From positions 1-39,035 of the forward strand of contig JAGBBQ010000097.1 of the NCBI GenBank assembly GCA_017938425.1: a DNA stretch of 39,035 nucleotides, in the 5' to 3' direction. The notes beneath the pieces are model-generated. The model ran no database searches. It was not told the DNA's origin and saw only the letters and a list, made by a program, of their open reading frames with translations. Position numbers and translations under genes: made by a program. Origin of the DNA: Clostridia bacterium. GTDB taxonomy: Bacteria > Bacillota > Clostridia > Oscillospirales > CAG-272. Positions 1 to 7,140 of the stretch are shown one piece after another (within the stretch, counting starts at the first letter, position 1; the number at the start of each line of letters is the position of its first letter).

Positions 1-288
1 AACCGCCTACTGCAGCTGAAGGAATCGCTCACGCCCCTGCCCGATTGCGATCTCGTGTTGCAGATCGAGGGCGGCGAGCGCCTGCTGCTGCACACGGGCG
101 CGGACGGTGCATATTGCAAGGCGACCGCCGCCGCACCCGACCTCAAGCTGCCGCACCTTGAAGCCGAGCGGCTTCTTCTCGGCATCTACACCGACGATCT
201 GCTCGCACCGCTCCCGAGGCAAAAGCAGCTCGCCCTTCGCTATATCCTTCCCCTGCCGCTTACCTGGTGCACCAATGATTATGTATAA
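1..288 (+). CDS. Eis-like GNAT acetyltransferase, C-terminal part (5' end outside window)
   Basis: The frame is open from base 1 to the TAA at 286-288, so this is the last 95 residues of a longer gene. The fragment has the look of the SCP2-like C-terminal domain of Eis-type N-acetyltransferases: a DLVLQIEG strand, a short AYCKATAAAPDLKL stretch and an ERLLLGIYTDD segment, ending in PLPLTWCTNDYV. The catalytic GNAT domains would lie upstream of the window. A bidirectional hairpin terminator follows at 350-389. Substrate cannot be inferred from this tail. The call rests on motif resemblance only. Confidence 0.5.
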   Translation, partial: NRLLQLKESLTPLPDCDLVLQIEGGERLLLHTGADGAYCKATAAAPDLKLPHLEAERLLLGIYTDDLLAPLPRQKQLALRYILPLPLTWCTNDYV

Positions 289-349
289 GAAGCGGCCATA
301 TACGGTGAGACCGAAAAAGCCCAATATATTTATCTCTACAAAATATAAA

Positions 350-389
350 AAAACGGTTGCTCTCGGCTTTTCGCCTTGGCAACCGTTTT
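350..389. terminator. Bidirectional rho-independent terminator
   Basis: An 11-base perfect stem (AAAACGGTTGC / GCAACCGTTTT) with a 18-base loop sits between the convergent acetyltransferase fragment and the cyclophilin gene. T-rich tracts flank it on both strands, so it can end transcription from either side. Confidence 0.85.
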
Positions 390-402
390 GGTTTTTCATT
401 TT

Positions 403-975
403 TTATTTTACGATCACAATGCTTTCGATCACCGCCGGGTTGGTCACGTATTCACTCGACGCACCGTACTCGGCATTCTCCACGATCGCATCCACGACCT
501 CCATACCCGCGATCACGCGGCCGAAGGCGGCGTAATTGCCGTCGAGCGCCCAGCGGTTGTTATCCGAGGTCTGGTGCACGATAAAGAACTGGCAGGAGCC
601 GCTATCGTAATCCTCGCCGCGTGCCATCGAGATCACCCCGCGCTCGTGCGCAATGGGATTGTAATGGCCGTTGACGAGAAACTCGCCGGGGATCGGATCG
701 GTGCTTCCCGTACCGTCACCCTTCGGGCAGCCGCCCTGGATCATAAAGCCGTCCACCACGCGATGGAAGGTCAGCCCATCGTAAAAGCCGTCCTTGACGA
801 GCTTCACGAAATTTCTCACGGTCTTGGGTGCCGCCTTCTTATCAAGCTCGATATCGACCGTGCCGTAGTCCTTCACCGTCATTCGCACGGTCACGGTGCT
901 GCCGCAGGAGGTGAGAGAAGCAAGCGACACGCAAAGCATCACCGCCGCAAGCAAAACAGAGATCAATTTCTTCAT
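403..975 (-). CDS. Cyclophilin-type peptidyl-prolyl cis-trans isomerase, lipoprotein
   Basis: A 190-residue protein predicted to isomerise X-Pro bonds during folding on the outer face of the membrane. Residues 1-24 form a lipoprotein signal peptide with lipobox LTSC, so Cys24 would be lipidated. The cyclophilin fold follows, with FHRVVDGFMIQGG (the catalytic Arg sits in FHR), SGSCQFFIVH and LDGNYAAFGRVIAGM, all hallmark segments. Length is normal for a single-domain bacterial cyclophilin. It is the last gene of a leftward group after holA, 44 bases downstream. The start is ATG with only a weak AAGGA upstream. Confidence in the family is high; client proteins are unknown. Confidence 0.93.
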   Translation of the reverse strand: MKKLISVLLAAVMLCVSLASLTSCGSTVTVRMTVKDYGTVDIELDKKAAPKTVRNFVKLVKDGFYDGLTFHRVVDGFMIQGGCPKGDGTGSTDPIPGEFLVNGHYNPIAHERGVISMARGEDYDSGSCQFFIVHQTSDNNRWALDGNYAAFGRVIAGMEVVDAIVENAEYGASSEYVTNPAVIESIVIVK

Positions 976-1019
976 TTTTATATCCTTTTTGAAAATAATT
1001 ATTTACATTTTTTCGGTTT

Positions 1020-2045
1020 TCAGAGGTTTTGCATCAGAAACATCTCGATGCCCGCATAGCCGCTCTGCCCTCCGTTTTTAGAGGAAACGTCCAGCGCGGA
1101 GATCGCACAAATGCTCTGCGAAAGCTTCTCTGAGCCGATCGAGCGCACGGCGCTTATCATATGCTTTAAGCGGTAGGTATTGATCTTCAGCACCTGCTCG
1201 ATATCCTTCGGCTCCTTGCCCTCCTCGACGAGGATCGACACGGGCAAAAGCTCCTGATAGATCTTGATCAGCATACCGAGCGCGACCATACTGTCGATGC
1301 GGTCCGCCTTCATCTCGCGGATGGCATCCAAGGCCATGGCACGGTTGCCCTCGTACACGGCGTTGGAGAGCGCGAAGGCATCGGCACGCACCGTCTGCGA
1401 GGCGACCGTCTGCACGTCCTTCTCGGTAAGCTCTGCCCTTTTGTTCTGATGCAGATACGCCGAAAGCTTCTTGACCTCGTGCGAAAGCAGATCCATCGAA
1501 TTGCCGACGAGCGAAAGCAGCAGGCGCAGCGGCTGCGCCGTCACGGCAATGCCCTCGGCATCAAAATGCTTTTTGAGCCAGGCAAGCAGCGCGTTCTCGG
1601 TGGAGAGCGCGAAATCCACGATGCAAAGCTCCTTGCCGTATTTGGAAACGAGCTTTCCGGGGCGCTTCTGCGTTCCCATCTCAAAGCCCTCCGCGGTGGT
1701 GACGAAGACGAGCACGGTGTAGCTGTAGTCGTGCTTCATCGCGAGCAGCTCCGAAAGCGCCGCCTTCTCCTTTTCCTTCATCTTCTCAAAATCGGCGTAC
1801 CGCCACTCGACGAGCTTATACTCCGCCATCATCGGCGGTGCCTTGATCGCATCGGCAAGCGCGCCGAAATCCACCTCCGCGCCGTCAAAGACCACGTGGT
1901 TGAAGGCGGCAAGGGTCTCGTCGGTCAGTATCCTCTCTCTGAGAACGGAAAGATAATAGCGCTTGAGATATTCCTCCTCGCCCCCGAAGATATACCAATC
2001 GGCAGGGGCGGTATTCAGTTTTTCCTTCAGTCCCTGCGCGTCCAC
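1020..2045 (-). CDS. holA: DNA polymerase III subunit delta
   Basis: A 341-residue protein matching the clamp-loader delta subunit, which opens the beta sliding clamp during replication. The N-terminal ADWYIFGGEEEYLKRYYL segment is typical of the family's degenerate AAA+ domain, the middle holds the LLxxVGNSMDLLSHEVKKL helix, and the C-terminal helical collar domain runs to the end. As in the family, there is no functional Walker A motif. The start is GTG at 2045, supported by AGGGGAG eight bases upstream. It lies 15 bases after the DUF1934 gene, so the two are probably cotranscribed. Confidence 0.92.
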   Translation of the reverse strand: MDAQGLKEKLNTAPADWYIFGGEEEYLKRYYLSVLRERILTDETLAAFNHVVFDGAEVDFGALADAIKAPPMMAEYKLVEWRYADFEKMKEKEKAALSELLAMKHDYSYTVLVFVTTAEGFEMGTQKRPGKLVSKYGKELCIVDFALSTENALLAWLKKHFDAEGIAVTAQPLRLLLSLVGNSMDLLSHEVKKLSAYLHQNKRAELTEKDVQTVASQTVRADAFALSNAVYEGNRAMALDAIREMKADRIDSMVALGMLIKIYQELLPVSILVEEGKEPKDIEQVLKINTYRLKHMISAVRSIGSEKLSQSICAISALDVSSKNGGQSGYAGIEMFLMQNL

Positions 2046-2060
2046 GAAAGTCTCTCCCCT

Positions 2061-2510
2061 TTACGATTTTAAAAGCGACGACGGCGCGAAGGAAAGCGAG
2101 AGGCGCACCTTGCGCTTTTGCCCTCCGACCGTCATAAAATAGTGCAGGTCCAGCCTGCCGCCCTTGATGCTCATCTCGTTGCGGATGCGCAGAGCTTCGA
2201 CCTCCATATCAAAGGCGTAAGGCGGTATTTTGTAAACAGAAGTGTGCTTTTCGCCCATTTTCAGACGAATTGAGCTCTCGGTCGCGCCTCTGCGCGTCAC
2301 GATCACGCTATCCGAAAAAACGGTGATCTGCGAGAAGGTCTTTGCCTCTCCCTCCCCCTCGGTATAGGTGAGAAGCATCTCGCCCTCGCCCGCGCGAAGG
2401 AAGCCCTCGCAGGTGCTTTCGATATTCTCGGCATCGGTGGCAAGCCCGCTCTCATCGAGATCCTCGATGCGCGAGCGCACCGTGAAGATGCCCTCCTTGA
2501 TAAATGCCAT
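2061..2510 (-). CDS. DUF1934 domain protein (YwiB-like beta-barrel)
   Basis: A 149-residue protein of the DUF1934 family, small calycin-like beta-barrels of unknown function common in Bacillota. Visible features are the N-terminal FTVRSRIEDLD strand, an acidic EGEGEMLLTYTEGEGEAKTFSQITV region and the closing LHYFMTVGGQKRKVRLSL strand. An upstream in-frame extension to 2639 exists, but the ATG at 2510 has GGAG six bases upstream and gives the normal family length, so I chose it. Directly followed by holA. In other Bacillota, members sit near argS or rpoE; here the partner is replication. Confidence 0.8.
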   Translation of the reverse strand: MAFIKEGIFTVRSRIEDLDESGLATDAENIESTCEGFLRAGEGEMLLTYTEGEGEAKTFSQITVFSDSVIVTRRGATESSIRLKMGEKHTSVYKIPPYAFDMEVEALRIRNEMSIKGGRLDLHYFMTVGGQKRKVRLSLSFAPSSLLKS

Positions 2511-2654
2511 AAAAGTCTCCATTCTGTCGCCATAGGCGATCGCACAAGCGATTTCACGCAAAAATTTCCGAAATATAGGGAAAGCAGGCACACGGGCCTT
2601 TCCGCCGCGCGCCTGCCTTCTGCCAAGGTTTTTTCGCAAAGTGCCCCCGAGGGC

Positions 2655-3089
2655 TTATCTCTTTGCGCGTTTTTTCATATTGTACTCGCTGCGGGGGTTA
2701 ATGAACTCGCGCCAGTCGAGCTGCCCCTTATCCAGCGCCATGACCAGCACCTCGGCGGTGGCAATATTGGTGGCAACAGGAATGTTATATACGTCACAGA
2801 GCCTCAGAATGTTGGTATCCGATTCATAGGCAGGACGCTCGGCATCCGTGCCTCTGAAATAAAACAGAACGTCTATCTCGTTATAGGATACACGGGCGGA
2901 AATCTGGTCAGTGCCGCCCTGCGGACCCGGAAGATAGGTTTCTATATCCAAGCCGGTTGCATCCGAAATGTACTTACCCGTCGTATGCGTGGCACACAAA
3001 TGATGTCTGCTGAGAATGCCGCAATACGCGATACAAAACTGTGCCATGAGTTCCTTCTTGTTGTCATCGGCAATAATAGCAATTTCCAA
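2655..3089 (-). CDS. mgsA: Methylglyoxal synthase-like protein with altered active site
   Basis: A 144-residue single-domain protein of the MGS fold. True enzymes convert dihydroxyacetone phosphate to methylglyoxal, a bypass of lower glycolysis. Family landmarks are IAIIADDNKK at the N-terminus, ATHTTGK (phosphate loop, normally ATGTTG), PGPQGGTDQISA, and RLCDVYNIPVATNIATAE. When laid on the E. coli enzyme without gaps, the catalytic Asp71 position is Thr60, Asp91 is Gly80, and His98/Asp101 are not matched, though acidic residues occur one position later. The start is TTG with a full AGGAGGG six bases upstream. It diverges from pfkA, a sensible glycolytic neighbour. It could be an active variant or a regulatory MGS-domain protein. 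Confidence 0.75.
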   Translation of the reverse strand: MEIAIIADDNKKELMAQFCIAYCGILSRHHLCATHTTGKYISDATGLDIETYLPGPQGGTDQISARVSYNEIDVLFYFRGTDAERPAYESDTNILRLCDVYNIPVATNIATAEVLVMALDKGQLDWREFINPRSEYNMKKRAKR

Positions 3090-3131
3090 TTTACGCCCTC
3101 CTTTTACATTGCTAATCGTTCTACAGATACA

Positions 3132-3160
3132 ATTTTATCACAAATCTCCCTCTTTGTCAA
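3132..3160 (-). promoter_or_regulatory. Sigma-A-type promoter of the mgsA-like gene
   Basis: Reading leftward: consensus -35 TTGACA (3155-3160), 17-base spacer, -10 TAAAAT (3132-3137), about 43 bases before the TTG start. It probably also drives DUF1934, holA and the cyclophilin. Confidence 0.75.
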
Positions 3161-3221
3161 TCATCTCTTTCGTATTTTTTCTCATACGGCAAAATTTTGT
3201 AATTTTTTTTGCAAATCCCCA

Positions 3222-3250
3222 TTGTATTTTCGCGCGCGATGTTGTATAAT
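3222..3250 (+). promoter_or_regulatory. Sigma-A-type promoter of pfkA
   Basis: A -35 TTGTAT (3222-3227), 17-base spacer and perfect -10 TATAAT (3245-3250) lie 58 bases before the pfkA start. It is back-to-back with the mgsA promoter, 61 bases apart, so a regulator bound between could control both. Confidence 0.7.
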
Positions 3251-3307
3251 ATCTTTTAGTTTAAAACAAAGTTTGATTTAAAATAATTTATATAAGGATG
3301 TGCAAAA

Positions 3308-4372
3308 ATGAGACAGTTTAAACGAATCGGCGTTCTCACCTCGGGTGGAGACGCTCCGGGTATGAATGCCGCCGTGCGCGGCGTTGTCCGCTCCGCGATC
3401 GCGGCAGGCGTTGAGGTTCTCGGTATTTATCACGGCTATTCGGGCCTGATCCGCGGTGACATCCGTCCGCTCTCCGTGCGCGACGTATCCAACGTGGTGA
3501 ACAAGGGCGGTACCTTCCTTTATTCTGACCGTTGCCCCGAGTTCAAGACCCCCGAGGGTCAGAAGATGGCGCTTGACAACTGCGCAAAATTCGGCATCGA
3601 CGGCATCATTGCCATCGGCGGTGACGGTACCTTCCGCGGTGCCTCCGTGCTTTCCAAGCTTGGCGTTCCCACCATCGGCATCCCCGGCACGATCGACAAT
3701 GACATTACCTCCACCGATTATTCCATCGGCTTTGACACCGCGATGAACACCGTGATCGATCTGGTTGACAAGCTGCGTGACACGGGCGAGTCCCACGCGC
3801 GCTGCAACGTGGTCGAGGTGATGGGCCGCGGCGCAGGCGATATCGCGCTGCAGACCGCCATTGCCTCGGGTGCGACCGCTGCGGTGATCGCAGAGTTTGA
3901 GACCGACGTGGATGCGCTTCTGAAAAAGATGGAAAATTCCCGTGCCATCGGCAAGAGAAACTTCCTCGTATTCGTTTCCGAGGCAATGGGCTCCGACTAC
4001 GGTCCTATGCTCAACAAGAGGATCAACGACGAGGCGAAGATCGACTCGCGCTTCGTTCGCGTCGGTCACATCGTGCGCGGCGGCAACCCCTCTCTGGCAG
4101 ACCGCGTGAGAGCCTCCCGTATGGGCGTTTTCGCCGTCAATAAGCTTTTGGAGGGCAAGTCTGACCTCGTGATCTGCGAGCGCCACGGCGAGCTCGTTAC
4201 CACCGACATCCGCTACGCCCTTACGCTGGATCACCTCTACAAGGGCACGGCGACCGAGGAGGAGCTGGCTACCTTCTCCAAGGAGGAGATCGACAGTATG
4301 CACGCGCACGCCGCTGAGCGCGCAGCGCGTATGAAGGATCTGCATGAGATCTCGGAGCTTATCAGCCTGTAA
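3308..4372 (+). CDS. pfkA: ATP-dependent 6-phosphofructokinase
   Basis: A 354-residue phosphofructokinase, which commits fructose 6-phosphate to glycolysis. Seen in order: LTSGGDAPGMNAAVRG (nucleotide loop, residues 10-25), GGDGTFRGA (104-112), PGTIDND (126-132) with Asp130 as the expected catalytic base, and VVEVMGRGAGD. Gly at the position after GGD marks an ATP enzyme rather than a pyrophosphate-dependent one (GGDD). It is about 30 residues longer than the E. coli enzyme, mostly in the C-terminal AEERAARMKDLHE-like helix. The ATG follows AAGGA. Divergent from the methylglyoxal-synthase-like gene and followed by hairpin terminator-like repeats. Confidence 0.95.
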   Translation: MRQFKRIGVLTSGGDAPGMNAAVRGVVRSAIAAGVEVLGIYHGYSGLIRGDIRPLSVRDVSNVVNKGGTFLYSDRCPEFKTPEGQKMALDNCAKFGIDGIIAIGGDGTFRGASVLSKLGVPTIGIPGTIDNDITSTDYSIGFDTAMNTVIDLVDKLRDTGESHARCNVVEVMGRGAGDIALQTAIASGATAAVIAEFETDVDALLKKMENSRAIGKRNFLVFVSEAMGSDYGPMLNKRINDEAKIDSRFVRVGHIVRGGNPSLADRVRASRMGVFAVNKLLEGKSDLVICERHGELVTTDIRYALTLDHLYKGTATEEELATFSKEEIDSMHAHAAERAARMKDLHEISELISL

Positions 4373-4379
4373 AGGTCGC

Positions 4380-4457
4380 GGGGCTGCCATATCCCGGTAT
4401 AACCGAAAACGAAAACTTGGGGCTGCCACCTCCCGGGATAACCGAAAACGAAAAATA
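4380..4457 (+). repeat. Two 39-base direct repeats after pfkA
   Basis: Units at 4380-4418 and 4419-4457 share GGGGCTGCCA, TCCCGG and ATAACCGAAAACGAAAA with few differences. The last part (CGGTAGAACCGAAAACGAAAA-like) recurs a third time at about 4713-4734. They lie between the pfkA stop and its terminator hairpin, so would be in the pfkA transcript. Confidence 0.8.
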
Positions 4458-4790
4458 TAGGGTAGAGGCATTACAATGTGCCTCTACCTTTTCTTTTTGT
4501 GTATTTGATAAGGTATTGAGGTTGAAAACCTGCGGTTTTCTTCCAACTCATTGAATTTTCGTTTTCTATCGCCGTTTTCTTCCTCTCGGCGTATGTATAT
4601 ACGCCTTCGGGGCGAAGAACGACGATTTCTCCTCGGGATCTGTTTGCCCCAAGGGGCTTCCAATCTCATCCGCTTTCGCGGATTTCATTCGCGATGCTTT
4701 GCATCGCGCTTCCCGGTAGAACCGAAAACGAAAAAAGGATGAGGTATTTATGATCGGTATCTCATCCTTTGCTTTTTACGTATTTGAGAA
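4458..4790 (+). repeat. Dispersed hairpin-rich repeat, copy 1
   Basis: About 330 bases without a gene, packed with small inverted repeats (e.g. CGTATGTATATACG, GCCCCAAGGGGC, GCGATGCTTTGCATCGC) and closed by a second terminator-like hairpin at 4734-4770. It matches, in reverse orientation, the element at 24751-25018: both carry AGGTTGAAAACCT[GA]CGGTTTTC, CTATCGCCGTTT and CTCGGCGTA...TACGCC, and the distance from AGGTTG to CTCGGCG is 65 bases in both. The sequence between is diverged. No coding function seen. Confidence 0.75.
4461..4495 (+). terminator. Terminator of pfkA
   Basis: A perfect 10-base stem GGTAGAGGCA / TGCCTCTACC (4461-4470, 4479-4488) with an eight-base loop is followed by a T-rich run. 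It also forms one end of the dispersed repeat described next. Confidence 0.8.
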
Positions 4791-4803
4791 AAGCATCACG
4801 CGG

Positions 4804-4840
4804 CAACCGCGGGTTGCAAAAAAAATGCAATCCGCGGTTG
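4804..4840. other. 15-base stem hairpin with A7 loop
   Basis: CAACCGCGGGTTGCA pairs with TGCAATCCGCGGTTG (one mismatch) around a loop of seven A. It lies just downstream of the antiporter gene, which reads leftward, and could stabilise or end its transcript, though it lacks a canonical trailing T-run. Confidence 0.6.
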
Positions 4841-4890
4841 GTTGAAGTATATTCGTATCTTTGATATAATAATGCTCGCAGAACAAGGAA

Positions 4891-6180
4891 TTACTTCCCT
4901 GCCTTTTCGGCGTTGATGACCTTGGCAGACTTGCGGTGCTCGGGGATGATCTCGCCCGCCTTGGTGAGCGCCATCTTGGTGAGCAGGGGACCGACAAGCT
5001 CGTAGATCAATACCGAGAACAGGACGATGTTGCGCACGACGATGCCCGCGTTGCCCGAAAGCTCCATCGCCAGCACCGACATTCCGAGCGCCACGCCTGC
5101 CTGGGGAAGCAGCGTGATGCCGAGGTACTTTACGATCGTATCGCTGCAGCCCGAGATCTTTGCCGAGAGCGAAGCGCCGAACATCTTGCCCGCGGAGCGG
5201 AAGATGATATAGACCACGCCGACGAGGACCATCGCGCCCTGCGCGAAGATCGAGAACTCAAGCTCTGCGCCGCTGATCACGAAGAAGAGAACGAAAAGAG
5301 GCGTCGTCCATCTGTCCACACGGTCCATCAGCTCCTCGGAGGACTCGCAGACGTTGCAGAACACCGTTCCCAGCATCATACAGGTGAGAAGCGAGGAGGA
5401 GGAGAGCACCACGCCGCCGCCGAGCGGGATCTTCAGCATCGTGAGTGCCACGGTGAGGATCACGAAGGTGACCGAGACCGAGAGACGCTTGGAGCGCGAA
5501 TGGAAATGCTTTTCCACCTCGGAGAAGATAAGGCCGATCACGAAGCCCAGCACGAGCGAGAAAACGATCTCAATCAGAGGGTTGACCACGATGGAAACGA
5601 TATCGAGGGTGCCGACGTCGATCGCCTTGGCGATACCGAAGGAGACCGCGAATACGATGAGGCCGACCGCATCGTCGAGCGCGACGACGGGAAGCAATAT
5701 TTTCGTCAGCGGGCCCTTCGCCTTATACTGGCGCACGACCATCAGAGTGGCGGCGGGAGCGGTGGCGGTAGCGACCGCGCCGAGCGTGATGGCGGCAGAG
5801 ATCGGGAACACGTCGTTTCCGAGGATGAGGCTCATACCGATCAGGGCAATGTCCACGAAAACCGTTGCCATCACCGCCTGCACGACACCGACGATCAGCG
5901 CCTGCTTACCGATGGACTTGATCTGCGAAAGGCGGAACTCGTTACCGATCGAGAACGCGATAAAGCCGAGCGCCACGTCCGCGATCACGCCGAAGCGCTC
6001 CACGTATTCCATAGAAACAAAGCCAAGCCCCTCGACGCCGAGGGCGCCCAGCACGTACGGGCCGATCAGAATGCCCGCAACGAGATAGCCGGTGACGGCG
6101 GGAAGCCCCAGAGGCTTGATCACGCGCGTCATCAGAAGTCCGCACAGAAGTGCGATCGCAACACTAAGAAGGATCTCCAT
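4891..6180 (-). CDS. CPA2-family cation:proton antiporter
   Basis: A 429-residue integral membrane protein, about 12 hydrophobic segments, of the sodium/proton exchanger family. It would exchange Na+ or K+ for protons across the cytoplasmic membrane. The diagnostic unwound-helix segment TATAPAATLMVVRQ (about residues 138-151) and the following LPVVALDDAVGLIVF are present; the paired Asp-Asp resembles that of electrogenic antiporters such as NapA. There is no C-terminal TrkA-N/RCK domain, unlike KefB/KefC. The ATG has GGGAGAG upstream. A hairpin lies after the stop. Ion specificity cannot be decided from sequence. Confidence 0.88.
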   Translation of the reverse strand: MEILLSVAIALLCGLLMTRVIKPLGLPAVTGYLVAGILIGPYVLGALGVEGLGFVSMEYVERFGVIADVALGFIAFSIGNEFRLSQIKSIGKQALIVGVVQAVMATVFVDIALIGMSLILGNDVFPISAAITLGAVATATAPAATLMVVRQYKAKGPLTKILLPVVALDDAVGLIVFAVSFGIAKAIDVGTLDIVSIVVNPLIEIVFSLVLGFVIGLIFSEVEKHFHSRSKRLSVSVTFVILTVALTMLKIPLGGGVVLSSSSLLTCMMLGTVFCNVCESSEELMDRVDRWTTPLFVLFFVISGAELEFSIFAQGAMVLVGVVYIIFRSAGKMFGASLSAKISGCSDTIVKYLGITLLPQAGVALGMSVLAMELSGNAGIVVRNIVLFSVLIYELVGPLLTKMALTKAGEIIPEHRKSAKVINAEKAGK

Positions 6181-6253
6181 TTTTCTCTCCCAAAGCGGCC
6201 GCAGGGTTTTTTCGCGCCCGCTTTTTCAAAATATTCTCAAAGCACAATTCCGT

Positions 6254-6282
6254 ATTGTAGCACCAATGCGTCCGAAAGTCAA
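6254..6282 (-). promoter_or_regulatory. Promoter of the antiporter gene
   Basis: Reading leftward: -35 TTGACT (6277-6282), 17-base spacer, -10 TACAAT (6254-6259), 73 bases before the ATG. The rest of the 6181-6482 gap is AT-rich with no gene. Confidence 0.7.
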
Positions 6283-6423
6283 GATGTTTTCTTAAAAAAA
6301 CTCTCTTTTTGCCGTTTTTTAAGGCATCGTCGGACGGTTTTCAAAAAAAATTAAAAATTTGGGTATTTTGCACGCATTAAGAAATTTTTTCATAATATTT
6401 TTTAACTTTTTTCCAAAAAACTC

Positions 6424-6452
6424 TTGCAATTTTAAAAATAATAGTGTATAAT
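6424..6452 (+). promoter_or_regulatory. Promoter of the small tail-anchored protein gene
   Basis: -35 TTGCAA (6424-6429), 17-base spacer, consensus -10 TATAAT (6447-6452), 30 bases before the ATG at 6483. Confidence 0.75.
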
Positions 6453-6482
6453 GGATATAACATATTATAGGCGGTGTGTGAA

Positions 6483-6908
6483 ATGGGAAAAAAGAAACTC
6501 AATAATAACTACATTAAGGCATATGCTCAGCTTGAAAGCAGATGCCAGGAGAAGTTCGGCATTACTGCCGGTGGCGTGGACGAATACGTGAAGCGCCTGG
6601 AGTCCGCTCGCTTTGCGCCCAACCGTGACGAGGTTCTCGGTAAGCTCAACGCATACCAGTCCCTTTCTCGTCGTTTTGAGGTTGAGCCCAATGCGGTTCG
6701 CCATATCAAAGAGGTTCAGAAGAGCGACATTCAGTGGGTGAAGAAGTTTACTCTTTCTCTCAAGAAGAAGAAGGATCCTATCTCCCGTTACCTGAAGAGC
6801 GCGCGCAAGTACGCAAGAGGCCGCAAGGCTCGCCGCGTATTTATCACGATCCTTATTCTCCTCGTGCTCGCAGCAGCGGCTGTTGCGGCAGCAATGATCC
6901 TGCTGTAA
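6483..6908 (+). CDS. Small basic protein with C-terminal membrane anchor, unknown function
   Basis: A 141-residue protein I do not recognise. Residues 1-110 are charged and probably helical, with a strongly basic stretch SLKKKKDPISRYLKSARKY and then ARGRKARR. The last 22 residues (VFITILILLVLAAAAVAAAMILL region) form one transmembrane helix ending at the C-terminus, with basic residues before it, so the bulk should face the cytoplasm (positive-inside rule). I chose ATG 6483 over GTG 6474 because AGGCGG lies closer to the usual distance. It has its own promoter and terminator, so it is monocistronic. Codon use is like its neighbours. Confidence 0.75.
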   Translation: MGKKKLNNNYIKAYAQLESRCQEKFGITAGGVDEYVKRLESARFAPNRDEVLGKLNAYQSLSRRFEVEPNAVRHIKEVQKSDIQWVKKFTLSLKKKKDPISRYLKSARKYARGRKARRVFITILILLVLAAAAVAAAMILL

Positions 6909-6940
6909 AGCCATAGGTCTGCATTTTTGAAAAGCTGACA

Positions 6941-6979
6941 GAACAGGGCTTCCGATATACGGAGGCCCCGTTCTTTTTT
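6941..6979 (+). terminator. Terminator of the small protein gene
   Basis: GAACAGGGCTTCC pairs with GGAGGCCCCGTTC (one or two mismatches), followed by TTTTTT. Confidence 0.85.
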
Positions 6980-7013
6980 GCAATTTTTGGCACAAAAGAT
7001 TTTTCTTTTGCTA

Positions 7014-7042
7014 TTGCACTTTGCGCCCAAACGTTGTATGAT
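7014..7042 (+). promoter_or_regulatory. Promoter of the GH20 gene
   Basis: -35 TTGCAC (7014-7019), 17-base spacer, -10 TATGAT (7037-7042), about 100 bases before the ATG, leaving a leader long enough for regulation. Confidence 0.6.
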
Positions 7043-7140
7043 GGATTTATAATGTTGACAGGATACAAAAGCGCGCTTCCTCACCTGTGCGATTCGATTC
7101 TATTATATATTTAGGAAACTTAACGAAAAAGGAGAAACCG

